A stretch of 64,000 bases of DNA from Aggregatibacter actinomycetemcomitans DSM 8324 (GCF_000372365.1 NZ_AQUU01000011.1:1-64000), one strand, 5' to 3'; counted from the first letter of the stretch, positions 1 through 8,838 are shown. Made by a program: numbers and translations. Notes: a model not told the origin generated them from the sequence alone.

Positions 1-176
1 GCTTTATTTGCATTACTACAATTGGAGTTTGCCATTAATGGCTCCGCCTTTTTCTCACATTCTTCTAACATTTTTTGACGTTCAGTCGTATGTTCTTTGT
101 AATACTCCACACTTTTAACTTCTTCTGAACAAGCACTTAAAGTTAATATAAATAATGCGATAAAAAGTTTTTTCAT
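1..176 (-). CDS. EexN-like entry-exclusion lipoprotein (3' end outside window)
   Basis: Reading on the minus strand from the ATG at 174-176, the product starts MKKLFIALFILTLSACSEE, a short signal peptide with a clear lipobox (LSAC), then a charged stretch (SVEYYKEHTTERQKMLEEC) ending in a Cys-Asn rich segment. This pattern is typical of the small EexN family of lipoproteins encoded in VirB-type conjugation loci, where they block redundant DNA entry from cells carrying the same element. The gene runs off the left edge, so only about 58 codons are visible. It lies 13 nt after virB5, as in pKM101-like tra operons. The role is inferred from family resemblance and position. Confidence 0.7.
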   Translation of the reverse strand, partial: MKKLFIALFILTLSACSEEVKSVEYYKEHTTERQKMLEECEKKAEPLMANSNCSNANK

Positions 177-189
177 CTTTTACTCCGTA

Positions 190-918
190 TTAATTGAATA
201 TAACGCCCTTAACGTTTGAGCGACGTTGAGACGCTAACTGTTTTTGTTGCTCATTCATTAAGCGTCGGTATTCCGTTTGCCGTGCGTTGAATAAATCCAA
301 CTGGACTTTTTGTGATTGCAATGCGGCCAACTGCACGTCCATTGCATTTTTTAAGTCCTGGCTTTCTTTGACGTCTTGAGATTTTGTCATCCGTTTAGCG
401 AGTTTATCAATAGTTTTCAATTTACTATTGACGTTACTTTCAAACGAATCTAAGAAGCTCATGCTTTCCACAGTGGAAACAATATTTGCTTCACAGGAAG
501 TAATTTCACCTTGACGTAAATTCTTACAACGGTCAAAAAGGTTGTATTTTTCAAACAGGCTTTTAGCATTCGCGCTTAATGCGTCTTTTCCACCGGAAAC
601 CAAATTAATAACCGGGGTAAACTCAGATTTTAAGCCATTTATTTCACCATATAAACTATGCGCTTCACCAATAAAGGCTTGTACATCACGAATACCGGTT
701 TGTGAGGCTAATTGGTCGGCATACGCTTTCAGCTCATTTTTATAATGCGAAACTGTATCCGTCCACTGTTTAGCCTCTTTTGCCCATTGTTGCACCGTTT
801 GAAGCATGCTCATTTGACGTTGACCGGCAGCTGCGGCATCAACAACCGGAATTCCGGCTTGCACCAATACCGGCAGAGACAAAACGGCAACTAAAGTGAG
901 TTTTTTAAACATTTTCAT
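190..918 (-). CDS. virB5: VirB5-family type IV secretion pilus-tip protein
   Basis: The product of 242 aa begins MKMFKKLTLVAVLSLPVLVQA, a signal peptide, followed by a periplasmic helical protein with the conserved start of VirB5/TrbJ proteins (GIPVVDAAAAGQRQ, then a QTVQQWAKEAKQW helix). VirB5 is a minor pilin placed at the tip of the VirB2 pilus. The start at 918 was chosen because AAGGAG lies at 925-930, six bases upstream; the longer frame to 987 would overlap virB4 and has no ribosome site. The gene looks intact, but its partners upstream are damaged, so a working pilus is unlikely. Order virB2-B3/B4-B5-eexN is that of a VirB-type conjugation operon. Confidence 0.8.
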   Translation of the reverse strand: MKMFKKLTLVAVLSLPVLVQAGIPVVDAAAAGQRQMSMLQTVQQWAKEAKQWTDTVSHYKNELKAYADQLASQTGIRDVQAFIGEAHSLYGEINGLKSEFTPVINLVSGGKDALSANAKSLFEKYNLFDRCKNLRQGEITSCEANIVSTVESMSFLDSFESNVNSKLKTIDKLAKRMTKSQDVKESQDLKNAMDVQLAALQSQKVQLDLFNARQTEYRRLMNEQQKQLASQRRSNVKGVIFN

Positions 919-928
919 CACGTTCTCC

Positions 929-2650
929 TTATACACAACGTTGTTTATAAATAGGAATCCAGTCATTAGCGGCTTCGCCAACTTCATCGATAATTTGATG
1001 TAGGATTTCTGCGTTATCCTTACTGGTTGACAGAATTTTTAAGTTTTCACGACCTAAACCGCTTAAATCTAACTTAGCTAAAGCAGTTTCGAGCCCTTTA
1101 CGCACTAAGAAAGTACGGGAATCCGGTTGTAATTCACGGATAATTTCAAATTGTTTTTCGCTGATTCCAAAACCATCCACATAATCCACTTTGCGGGCAA
1201 TCGGGTTAGGTAAACAAATGGTTGTTTCACATTGCTCAACTACCGCGCGGGAAATTGGGCTTTTCAACACTTCATCCATACTTTGGGTCATCGGTATGAC
1301 AATTCCATCTTCTTTCCGAATAACTTTTAATTTGTTATAGGCAAAGTCGGAAAACGCTTCATCTTTTAACCATTTCCAGAATTCATCCATAAAAATGATC
1401 AAACGACGACCATCTAATAATTTTCCGATACGGTGTAATAAGTAGAAAGAAAGCGGACTACAAGTATCCTGGTCATCTAAAAACTCCGTACCATCAATGC
1501 CAAATACGGCATGCCCGGTAAAATCTAACGTATCGGCAGGATTATCAAATACCCAACCGAATTCCCCACCTTGCGCCCAGTTTTTCAAACGACGGGCAAG
1601 GGAGTTTTCTTTTTCGGCTTTAGTTGAGCCTTCCGGCAAATGTTCAATCACGCGTGAAATCGGATAACTGCGGTATTCCATATCAAATTCCATCACCGAT
1701 TTAACCGCCTTGAATAATTCTTCTTCATCGAGGGATGACAACGTTCTGCCTTTACGCGTAACTAACATTTTCATCAACGTGGAAAGGAAAGACAGATTTT
1801 CCGGCGTGTTTTCACACATAAACGGATTAAAACCGGTCGGCGCACCTTTACGGATCAGCATGTATTTTCCGCCCATGGCACGAATACAGGCTTCCGCACC
1901 GTAATCTTTATCCAGATATACCATTGTCAATTCACGTTTTACCGAGGTTGGTAAAAAAGTAGAGGTATGTCTGAATTTATCCAGTTGTGTCATGAGAAAC
2001 GTCATCAACATAGTTTTACCGGAACCTGCTTGCCCGAATACTGCGGTATTCCCCAACCGTTTTTCGCCTCTGTCATCAACACCGGGTGCACTTTGATGAA
2101 AATTAAAATAGTACGGTTGACCGTTTGGCGTTTTCAGTAACGTTACCGCGTCTCCCCAAGGGTTCCCGTTGCGTTTACCGGAGGCAAAATTATGTAAAGA
2201 AGTTAGCGACGCATAATTTCTTGAACTTAACATTGCCAGGCGTGGACGGTAGGCAAAATTTGCCGGGAATTGACCGAAATAAGACGCGCTTAACGCCGTA
2301 TTTGCCAATGTAATAATCAAACCTAAACTACTTAATACCGCAATAATTTCATTGGTTTTATCAGTAACATCTTTTATAGAATCACCGTACACCATCATGC
2401 CAAAATGATAATAACCAAAGGATAAACGACCACTTGCTAAATCATCCAATGCAACAGTTAAATTATCAACTTGCGAAATGGCAGCCTCATTTGAGGAATT
2501 TAAGCGTTTTTGCTGTCTGTCTAACTTCTCTTTTGCAACATTGCTTGGCATAGCCTGAAAAGATTGTGTAATACCGCTGATTGTGGCCTGTGTTATCATG
2601 CCTTTAAAAAGCGGTTCACCACTGATTGTATTTTCTGAATCGGCTTGCAT
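929..2650 (-). pseudogene. virB4: virB4 ATPase truncated and fused in frame to the start of virB3
   Basis: The 573-residue frame carries the C-terminal two thirds of VirB4, the ATPase that powers type IV secretion: Walker A GQAGSGKT near residues 206-213, Walker B RLIIFMDEFWKW, and the following motor-domain segments. VirB4 proteins are usually about 800 aa or more. Here residues 1 to about 26 (GEPLFKGMITQATISGI) resemble the N-terminus of VirB3, the small inner-membrane partner normally encoded just before virB4. The text then jumps to the mid-VirB4 segment beginning QSFQAMPSNVAKEKL. An in-frame deletion joining the two genes is the simplest explanation. It would remove most of VirB3 and roughly 250 residues of VirB4. 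The motor domain could still be made, but transfer function is unlikely. Confidence 0.75.
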
Positions 2651-2662
2651 GTTTTACCTTCT

Positions 2663-2896
2663 TTAAGGGAATAACCATAGTCCGATTTCGGGAACAACAA
2701 TTAATGTAATTGCACCATAAATCACTTTTGCTATACTTTCGAAAGGTTGCCCTCTCCACATCATTTGATAAGCCGCAAAGAAACCGGCTAATACAAAGAC
2801 AATACCCGCAAAACTATGAATTTCAGTCGAAAATTGACTTAAATACTGTTTTGTTTTTTGTAAACCACCGGCAAAAGCGGGATTGGTTGCCATCAT
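2663..2896 (-). pseudogene. virB2: virB2-like major pilin, 5' end lost
   Basis: Two hydrophobic segments (IHSFAGIVFVLAGFFAAYQMM and the segment ending IVVPEIGLWLF) around a short loop are the hallmark of mature TrbC/VirB2 pilins. The leader peptidase region (ATNPAFA before GG) is kept, and the frame can be read back a little further (LIPALFMM) to about 2912, but the basic start of the leader is absent and a stop follows. The 5' end therefore stops at the junction with Rhs DNA. It ends 12 nt before the virB3/virB4 fusion. The pilin assignment rests on topology and operon position. Confidence 0.6.
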
Positions 2897-2913
2897 GAAA
2901 AGTGCTGGAATAA

Positions 2914-3453
2914 GTGTGTATTGGGCGTTTTACACAGCAGGATCCGATTGGGCTTGCCGGAGGGAATAACCTATATAGGTTTGAGGGCGCGGTACAGAAT
3001 CAAACCGATCCACTGGGATTATTTGCACCAGTACTTGCGGCACCTTGGATTTTGGAAGGATTAGCCTATGCCGGTACAGCTATGGCGGGCATTCTTATTG
3101 GCGTAGGTATAATGGATGCTAAGGAAGAGTATGATAAGGCTCAGGCTCAATCTGCCGCAGAAATTGAAGCGTCTAAATGTGAAAAAGAACGCAAAAGACG
3201 TTGTAAGAAGTGGGGGACTGGAACACCAGCTCAGGCTAGAAATATAGTTAATATTAATCGTAGAGGACCTAAGGGGATAAAAAGAATTGATAGACCTGAA
3301 GAATCAGTTCCTGGCTCCCAATATCATGCCCATGCTTACAATGATGCAGCACTTAATGTAGATGGAACGGTACATGATAAACATCGTGGAATGCCACCAT
3401 TCTCTAAAGATGATAAAGATTTTCTATTTTGTTACGGCTGGAAAGGAGTATAA
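2914..3453 (+). pseudogene. Rhs C-terminal tip with putative toxin domain, core region lost
   Basis: The text GRFTQQDPIGLAGGNNLY and then NQTDPLGLF is the conserved end of an Rhs core (the last repeat and the DPxGL autoproteolysis/shielding motif). It is followed by a hydrophobic linker and a variable C-terminal domain ending in HAHAYNDAALNVDGT...HDKHRG and a final YGWKGV. In Rhs proteins the residues after DPxGL are the toxin. I do not recognise its enzymatic class; the paired His residues suggest a nuclease or similar enzyme. The large core that should precede it is missing: an in-frame TAA at 2911 and a switch to conjugation DNA lie immediately upstream. The putative immunity gene begins 3 nt downstream. 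The fragment may serve as a recombination donor for a full Rhs gene elsewhere. Confidence 0.75.
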
Positions 3454-3456
3454 AAG

Positions 3457-3972
3457 ATGCAGAGCTTAACATTATTAAATAAATTAGCAAAACTTGAAAA
3501 ATCTTATCAAGAAAAGAATATTATAGATTTTTTAAAATATCCTGTTGAATTTGAGGAAATACCAATTATTACCCAAAAGGGAAGAGAAGATATTTTTCTA
3601 GAGACTTTCTCTAAAAAGGATTTTGATGTTTTCTTTTTAAATGTGGCTTTGTTTTATCTTAATAATATCAAGCTGATGGCGAGAAAGGTGTTAAGTGAGG
3701 AAGAAAGGAAAGATCTTTTTTTCTGTATAACATATCCTGATTTAGAATTATCTGACTTATATGGTTTTAACATACCAAATATATGTATTTCAAAAACAAA
3801 ATATAAAGAAAAATTTGAGGAAAAACCGCAAGTAAATTTAGATCAGATGTTATGGCTAAAAAATTCCTTAGAACAACTTGGATATATCGATACATTTAAG
3901 ATTGTTTATTCTAAATCTGATGATGGTTTTGGTGGTGAATTCTTTAGAGTATTTTTATTAAATAAAGAATAA
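3457..3972 (+). CDS. Putative immunity protein for the adjacent Rhs toxin tip
   Basis: A 171-aa acidic, Lys/Glu/Phe-rich soluble protein with no signal peptide (starts MQSLTLLNKLAKLEKSYQEK). It starts 3 nt after the Rhs tip stop codon and is preceded by the GGAAAGGAG within that tip gene. Toxin tips of Rhs systems are almost always followed by a small, AT-rich gene encoding the cognate immunity protein. I do not recognise a named family. The role is inferred from position and composition only. Confidence 0.65.
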   Translation: MQSLTLLNKLAKLEKSYQEKNIIDFLKYPVEFEEIPIITQKGREDIFLETFSKKDFDVFFLNVALFYLNNIKLMARKVLSEEERKDLFFCITYPDLELSDLYGFNIPNICISKTKYKEKFEEKPQVNLDQMLWLKNSLEQLGYIDTFKIVYSKSDDGFGGEFFRVFLLNKE

Positions 3973-4088
3973 TATTATTTCCTATTAATTAAGTTAATAA
4001 CTAGGTTGTCGAAGGTTCCTACTAAGTTAATCAACTCACTTATCTTCAGGATAAACAAAATCTTCAAAACCGTTAAGCTAAGAAGTTG

Positions 4089-4108
4089 ATTTGCAGATTA
4101 CTGCAAAT
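4089..4108. repeat. Inverted repeat between two toxin/immunity cassettes
   Basis: Perfect 8-bp arms ATTTGCAG and CTGCAAAT separated by ATTA, lying 18 bases before the start of the second toxin remnant. It could be a hairpin or an operator. No uridine run follows, so it is not an obvious terminator. Confidence 0.4.
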
Positions 4109-4126
4109 TCTGTGTAGGGATCATAG

Positions 4127-4362
4127 ATGGTAGATTTCTACAATATATGGAGTGTACAAATAGTTCCTCCTAAAACAATAGGATATCGTCCTCTTGATGT
4201 TATTCCTGATGATAAAACAAAGCATGGAGTATATGGTTCTCACCATAATATATTTAAATTGAGTCAAATCAAGCGCTTTATCCAAATTGTAAATGTTTTT
4301 GGATTAAACAAAAGTATGTATTAAAAACCACATCAATGAACTCCTGCAATGGTGCCCGTTGA
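4127..4362 (+). pseudogene. Displaced toxin tip, frameshifted
   Basis: The first frame reads MVDFYNIW, then RPLDVIPDDKTKHGVYGSH and HNIFKLSQ, and then goes off phase. Shifting one base near 4266 (CAAATCAA where CAAAATCAA would restore phase) continues with NQALYPNCKCFWIKQKYV, stopping at 4360-4362. The joined text resembles polymorphic-toxin C-termini that end in a Cys-x-Cys-Phe-Trp motif. It has no Rhs core before it and is followed 28 nt later by a small gene that could be its immunity partner. It is probably an orphan cassette left from tip exchange, now inactive. The family assignment is from memory of similar tips and is uncertain. Confidence 0.45.
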
Positions 4363-4390
4363 GCCATTTGTAAACTAAAAAGGTATTCTC

Positions 4391-4675
4391 ATGAAACATG
4401 CTACCCATAAAAATATAATTCTTAGTGATCTTGTTTATTGGAAAAACTCGTCTCCTTTAGATAAAGGTATCGTGGTTTGTTTGATCGATGAAGGCGTATT
4501 TTTAGATGGATACGACTTTTCTTGCTTAAAAGACTCAGGAGGTGGGATAATGATGTTGTTTGATTCTACAGGACTTGTTCAAATCATGGGGGATGATAAA
4601 AATATAGATATTGAATTTATTTCTCACTTAACGACTTCAGAGATTAATAATTTTTTGAAGAGTATTTTTTCTTAG
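4391..4675 (+). CDS. Small putative orphan immunity protein
   Basis: A 94-aa acidic cytosolic protein (starts MKHATHKNIILSDLVYWKN; ends LTTSEINNFLKSIFS). A weak ribosome site (AGGT) precedes the ATG. It follows the frameshifted toxin tip in the same orientation, the usual place for an immunity gene, and remains open although the toxin does not. That fits selection to keep protection against neighbours carrying the toxin. I recognise no family; the function is inferred from context. Confidence 0.5.
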   Translation: MKHATHKNIILSDLVYWKNSSPLDKGIVVCLIDEGVFLDGYDFSCLKDSGGGIMMLFDSTGLVQIMGDDKNIDIEFISHLTTSEINNFLKSIFS

Positions 4676-4793
4676 AAAAGAAACATAAGTTAACGTCAAT
4701 AGACACCAACTAGTTGATAAATCACTATTTTAAAGTACATCCCAGCCATAGTAAAAGGCCTAGTAAAAAACAGACTCTTTTACCATGGCTGCC

Positions 4794-5648
4794 TTATTTC
4801 TCACAAACTTCTTTCAGAGCAAGATAAATATCATTCTTATCATTCTCAAGAAATTCTGAGATAACGACATTGTTAAGAAGTCTGTTTACATAGCCTTTGG
4901 CTACAATTAGACTAAGTTTTAGATCAGCTAATTTTTCCTCAGAAATTTTATAGTTTTCCTTTAGGCGCTCCATTTCCTTCTGCATAATGGCTATGTCAGC
5001 AAGTTCTGATGTAGCTTTAGGCTTGTGTGATTCAACCAATTCTTCTTTACGAGAGCTGAGTAACATCATATTAGCATACGTTACAGTAAATTTATTACTA
5101 GCTAACATCATATCAGCTACCTAAATTTGCCGTTCTGGTTTCATTTTTCGTAAAATTCGGAAAATTTCTTTACCAACGGGTTTATTAGCAAGCTTCTCGG
5201 AGACTTCTTGAGTAATCCCTTTCAACATTGCCATTTTCTGACGAAGAATTTTTATATCTATATTAAGTGTTCTTGAAATTGCTTCATCAGATACACCACG
5301 CTCAATAGCTTTCATTATCATATTATGTTCTTGAATCGCGGTAAGTCGATTAATTTGCTTGTTATAGGTGAAACCTTCATCATCAGTAGCAAGCATACAT
5401 AATGTTTCCGTCATACCTAACATTTTTAATGCATGAAGTCGAGAATGTCCATCAAGTAATAGGTACTGTCCGTTGTCAGGATAAACAACAAGTGGCTCAA
5501 TAATGCCAATTTCCTGAATAGAAGAAAAAATACTCTGAAACTTAACACTTTTCTCAAGTTTATTATCTATAGGGTGAGAAGAAATAATAACATCGAGTGG
5601 TAACATCACTAATTCATTATGAAAAGCGTAAGTAATATTTTTAGGCAT
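4794..5648 (-). pseudogene. RepB/ParB-like protein split by an in-frame amber codon
   Basis: The 5' part (5121-5648, 175 aa) has a ParB-type N-terminal nuclease-like fold (IGIIEPLVVYPDNGQYLLLDGHSRLHALK) followed by a helix-turn-helix region (ISRTLNIDIKILRQKMAML). It stops at TAG (5121-5123) just after KMKPERQI. Beyond the stop the same frame continues VADMMLASNKFTVTYANMML to 4794, the C-terminal helical domain of the plasmid-partition RepB family. Together they make about 284 codons, the same size as the upstream paralogue (282 aa). So one nonsense change divides a single gene. Readthrough, or restart at the ATG pair at 5106-5111, could still give two chains. It overlaps the preceding gene by 8 nt, so the trio is one operon. 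Confidence 0.75.
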
Positions 5649-6489
5649 AGTTCCCCCTTAAACGCTCACTCAAATCTTTTGGTATATCATTAAGTTTTTC
5701 AGATTTCAGGAGAAGCAGAAAAACCTTATCATTAAATAACTTTTTAAGACAGGAAATTAAGACAAATAATTGGCTTTCATCGAACTCAGCTTGCTTAATC
5801 ATTCTCTGTTGTCGGTCAGTCTCCTCTTTATAAATATTTATGATACTTTTCTGGCTATAAACTGAGTTTTTTATAGCAGTATTTGCTCTTTTACCTATTA
5901 ATTTCCGACGATGCATAATATTACGAATTTTCGTAATATCTGACTGCTTTAATGTACCGTTTTCATATAATTCCGTAAGTTGTTTCTGAGTCTCCTTATC
6001 ATCCGCTCGTGCAATAGAGATAGCCACAGTAATAGGCAAGTAACCTTTTTCTACGCCATTAATCAATCTTTCTTCACCTACCTTAAGAAGATGAATAATT
6101 CCGCTTATATAAGTCGTATCAAAGCCAACTTTCCTTGCTATGTCAGATGTTCGATACCCACGTTCACTTAAAATACGAATTCCAGAAAGTAATTCCATAT
6201 TAGTATGTTTGCGCCTTGCAATATTTTCTGCCAGACTAATGAGATAACTTTCTTCTTGACTCACTTCAATAACTCGACAGGGAATAACTTTTTCGCCCAG
6301 ATGTTTGCAGGCTTCTAAACGCCCCTGACCACATAGTAAGTTATAACCATCAGACGTCTTTGAGACTGTAATTGGTCGTTTTAAACCAACAGACGCAATA
6401 TTTTCTACAAGATCTGCGAAGATTTTTCGATTACGCGTTCTTGGATTGATAATCCGAATATCTTCTATCGGAATAGTTTGAATATCCAT
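5641..6489 (-). CDS. ParB/RepB-like DNA-binding protein
   Basis: A 282-aa protein with a ParB N-terminal domain (IPIEDIRIINPRTRN, then GLKRPITV and LLCGQGRLEACK, the GxGxxR-type pocket) and a helix-turn-helix (TSDIARKVGFDTTYISGII). The C-terminal helical region is as in plasmid RepB partition proteins. Its first 59 nt overlap the end of the serine recombinase gene, and its end overlaps the next RepB-like gene by 8 nt, so the three are probably translationally coupled. Such recombinase-RepB-RepB groups occur on mobile elements. Their function, whether partition, recombination accessory or regulation, is not established from this sequence. Confidence 0.75.
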   Translation of the reverse strand: MDIQTIPIEDIRIINPRTRNRKIFADLVENIASVGLKRPITVSKTSDGYNLLCGQGRLEACKHLGEKVIPCRVIEVSQEESYLISLAENIARRKHTNMELLSGIRILSERGYRTSDIARKVGFDTTYISGIIHLLKVGEERLINGVEKGYLPITVAISIARADDKETQKQLTELYENGTLKQSDITKIRNIMHRRKLIGKRANTAIKNSVYSQKSIINIYKEETDRQQRMIKQAEFDESQLFVLISCLKKLFNDKVFLLLLKSEKLNDIPKDLSERLRGNYA

Positions 6490-8011
6490 AATGAACTCCT
6501 AATAAGATACGTTCTACCATAATGAAGAAACGATCCAAGTTAGAAAATCGATAAATATCAAGTTCAGCCGGGTTGCTTTCCGCCAATCTCAATTTATTAC
6601 TTTCTCTCCCCTTCATTGGAAATAAATAATAATCAATAATGTTTTCTGCATCTTCGTCAAGACGAACTGCAATAGTTAAATCAGGTTCAAGCCCGGTATC
6701 AAAACGAATCATCCAGCGTTTATTACCCCTTGTAGTTGGTCGGCAAGGGCTTACAACCAGAGAGGCGGTAAATTCTTCATTGATTTTTAGAAGATCATTA
6801 GGAGCGATAGATACACGTCCACCTAATGCAATAATTTCATTAAGTACCTGTTGAACTATTTTCTTATATTGTTGACGCATTAATCGATTAATTTCAACAT
6901 AGTGGTAATCACGCTCCGGTTCATAGTGAATCATTGCGTAAGTTCGGATCAGACTACCGAATCGACTACTATATGCGCTACTTGATGGACAATCTTCTGC
7001 TTCATCAATAATTAAACCAGATAACTTTCCCTTTACTTTCAGCAATGTTCGAAGTTTGTCCAACATCTCCTCATCAGTCAGTTTTATTGAGCGTTGGTGA
7101 ATAATGGCTTGTGCTGCATTAAATAAGGGTTGTGGGATAATTGCTTCAAAAGCATTTTCAACTCTTACCCATTGAGACTCTGGATTTTTACCACGTAACT
7201 TCCCCGTCTTTGATGTACAAGATTTATTCCAAACATTGTGCCCTACATATTTTTCATTAATTAGAATCTGATGGACTACACCTTTAGTCCACCGTGTATT
7301 TCTATCTGTTAAAATACCTTGGGCATTTAAACTATCTGCAATTTGTCGTTCCGTTTTATGTCTGTAAATAAAATCGTGATAGATTTGTAAAATAATTTTC
7401 TGTTCAAATTCAGGACCCGCAATAAGAATGACACGATCCGACTGCAAACTCTTCCTGTCACCCGTTTTTAGTTCAAATTTTGGCGAACCATCAGCACTTA
7501 ATAATAGGCGTCTTAACCCAAATCCAGCTGGTCCACCTTGACGAAATCCGCGCTCAATCAAATTCTTCTGCCCATTAAAAACTTTTTCACCTAGCTCACG
7601 ACAGTATTCTCCGGCAGACCAACGTTTTACCGCTTTAAAAATTTGAGAACCAATGTCGTTTCCCTTAAAAGGTTCTGCACAGTAATGCACTTTAATCCCC
7701 ATTTTTGAACAAATTTGTTCATAATGTGCAGATTCATCAATATTTAGAAAGCGCCCCCATCGGCTAATGTCATAAACAAGAATATGTGAAAAATCAGCAT
7801 TACCGGATTGTACAAAATTAATGAGTGATAAAAACTGAGGACGTTTTTCTGCGCTTAATCCACTCCTTCCCTCATCTAGGTATTCCCTAGTGAGTATAAG
7901 CCCTTGTTCCTTAGCATATTTTTGAATGAAGCGACGTTGTATATCCGGTGAAAATTCCTGATGCTCCGTAGACATACGGATATAAGCAACAGCAAGATTT
8001 TTATATTCCAT
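6431..8011 (-). CDS. Large serine recombinase (resolvase/invertase superfamily)
   Basis: A 526-aa protein. The N-terminal catalytic domain has the motif AYIRMSTEHQ with the active-site Ser near residue 14, then YLDEGRSGLSAEKRP and the conserved arginine region YDISRWGRF. The central recombinase domain (about residues 150-300) includes AGFGLRRLLL and WTKGVVHQILINEKYVG. The C-terminal region lacks an obvious Cys-rich zinc ribbon, unlike many phage integrases. It heads an operon with two RepB-like genes. A divergent HTH gene starts 41 bp away, so the promoters must be packed between 8012 and 8052. It is probably the integration or excision enzyme of a mobile element whose borders I could not find. 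Confidence 0.85.
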   Translation of the reverse strand: MEYKNLAVAYIRMSTEHQEFSPDIQRRFIQKYAKEQGLILTREYLDEGRSGLSAEKRPQFLSLINFVQSGNADFSHILVYDISRWGRFLNIDESAHYEQICSKMGIKVHYCAEPFKGNDIGSQIFKAVKRWSAGEYCRELGEKVFNGQKNLIERGFRQGGPAGFGLRRLLLSADGSPKFELKTGDRKSLQSDRVILIAGPEFEQKIILQIYHDFIYRHKTERQIADSLNAQGILTDRNTRWTKGVVHQILINEKYVGHNVWNKSCTSKTGKLRGKNPESQWVRVENAFEAIIPQPLFNAAQAIIHQRSIKLTDEEMLDKLRTLLKVKGKLSGLIIDEAEDCPSSSAYSSRFGSLIRTYAMIHYEPERDYHYVEINRLMRQQYKKIVQQVLNEIIALGGRVSIAPNDLLKINEEFTASLVVSPCRPTTRGNKRWMIRFDTGLEPDLTIAVRLDEDAENIIDYYLFPMKGRESNKLRLAESNPAELDIYRFSNLDRFFIMVERILLGVHYGYSNYSDRRYSDYQSKNA

Positions 8012-8052
8012 ATTTCACCTCCACAGTCACTATAACGGAAAAGGAGAACCTT

Positions 8053-8361
8053 ATGTTGCACACAACGGGTAAGATTTTACCCAAAAATTTCAGAGAAGAT
8101 TTTATCATCGAACTTCGGCAAGAAATGCATGAACAGTTCTGGTCAACACTTGAGTTATCGAAGAAATTAGGTGTATGCGAAAGAACAGTAAAAGCGTGGT
8201 TAAGAAATGAAAGGTTCCCCAACGGTATTTACCTTATAAAATTAATGTATCTCTCTGCACATATTCGAAAATATGTTTGGCAAATATCTGGTTCAGGAAA
8301 GCAATATATTGATATAGATATGATGAAACTAATTATTTCGAATTTATTAAATAAGCTATAG
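8053..8361 (+). CDS. Small HTH (XRE-like) regulator
   Basis: A 102-aa protein with a helix-turn-helix near residues 35-57 (TLELSKKLGVCERTVKAWLRN). AAGGAG precedes the ATG with good spacing. It is divergently transcribed from the serine recombinase gene across 41 bp, the usual layout for a repressor controlling both directions. It is probably the regulator of the recombinase/RepB operon. No membrane segment or signal peptide. Confidence 0.65.
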   Translation: MLHTTGKILPKNFREDFIIELRQEMHEQFWSTLELSKKLGVCERTVKAWLRNERFPNGIYLIKLMYLSAHIRKYVWQISGSGKQYIDIDMMKLIISNLLNKL

Positions 8362-8496
8362 AAGTAGGGAACGAGAGTTCCCTATCAAAATAAAGTCACT
8401 TATTTCATTCTAAAACAGAAACTAAAAATTTAAACAACCTTGAAAAAGCCTTTTCAATTAGAAATTAAAAATAATAATATAATAATTTAGCAGATC

Positions 8497-8715
8497 TTAA
8501 AAAACGTTTCCAATTACACGGTCTATACGAAAATACTTAATCCATTTATATAAGTAACGTTTTTCTAGCCTATTCCCACACACAACAGCCAAGTTACTAT
8601 CTAACTTAGATAAAATACAAGGTATCTTTACTATAGCTAGTATTTCATCTATTTCCTGCTCTGTTTCAAGCCATAATCTGAACTGTTCTTTAAGCGATAA
8701 CTGTAATTTTTGCAT
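8497..8715 (-). CDS. Small hypothetical protein
   Basis: A 72-aa frame with AGAGG upstream of the ATG. The text (LSLKEQFRLWLETEQEIDEIL, ending KWIKYFRIDRVIGNVF) is mixed charged and hydrophobic without recognised motif. It is isolated between the HTH gene and the transposition module in AT-rich DNA. It could be a real accessory gene or chance; nothing in the sequence indicates a role. Confidence 0.35.
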   Translation of the reverse strand: MQKLQLSLKEQFRLWLETEQEIDEILAIVKIPCILSKLDSNLAVVCGNRLEKRYLYKWIKYFRIDRVIGNVF

Positions 8716-8838
8716 AATAAACCTCTATTTATGTGCTAATAATAGAGATTAGCTTATCGGTAATTTTCTCTCTATATAGGTTTAGGAAGTAATTTTGTGA
8801 TTCAGATCGCAAAAATGATATTTTTCAAGTCAAAAACT

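Noticed and set aside
4151-4165. Transposon left end (TACAAATAGTTCC resembles a TnsB repeat)
   Set aside because: It lies inside the coding text of the toxin remnant, has no TGT terminus and no comM sequence beside it.
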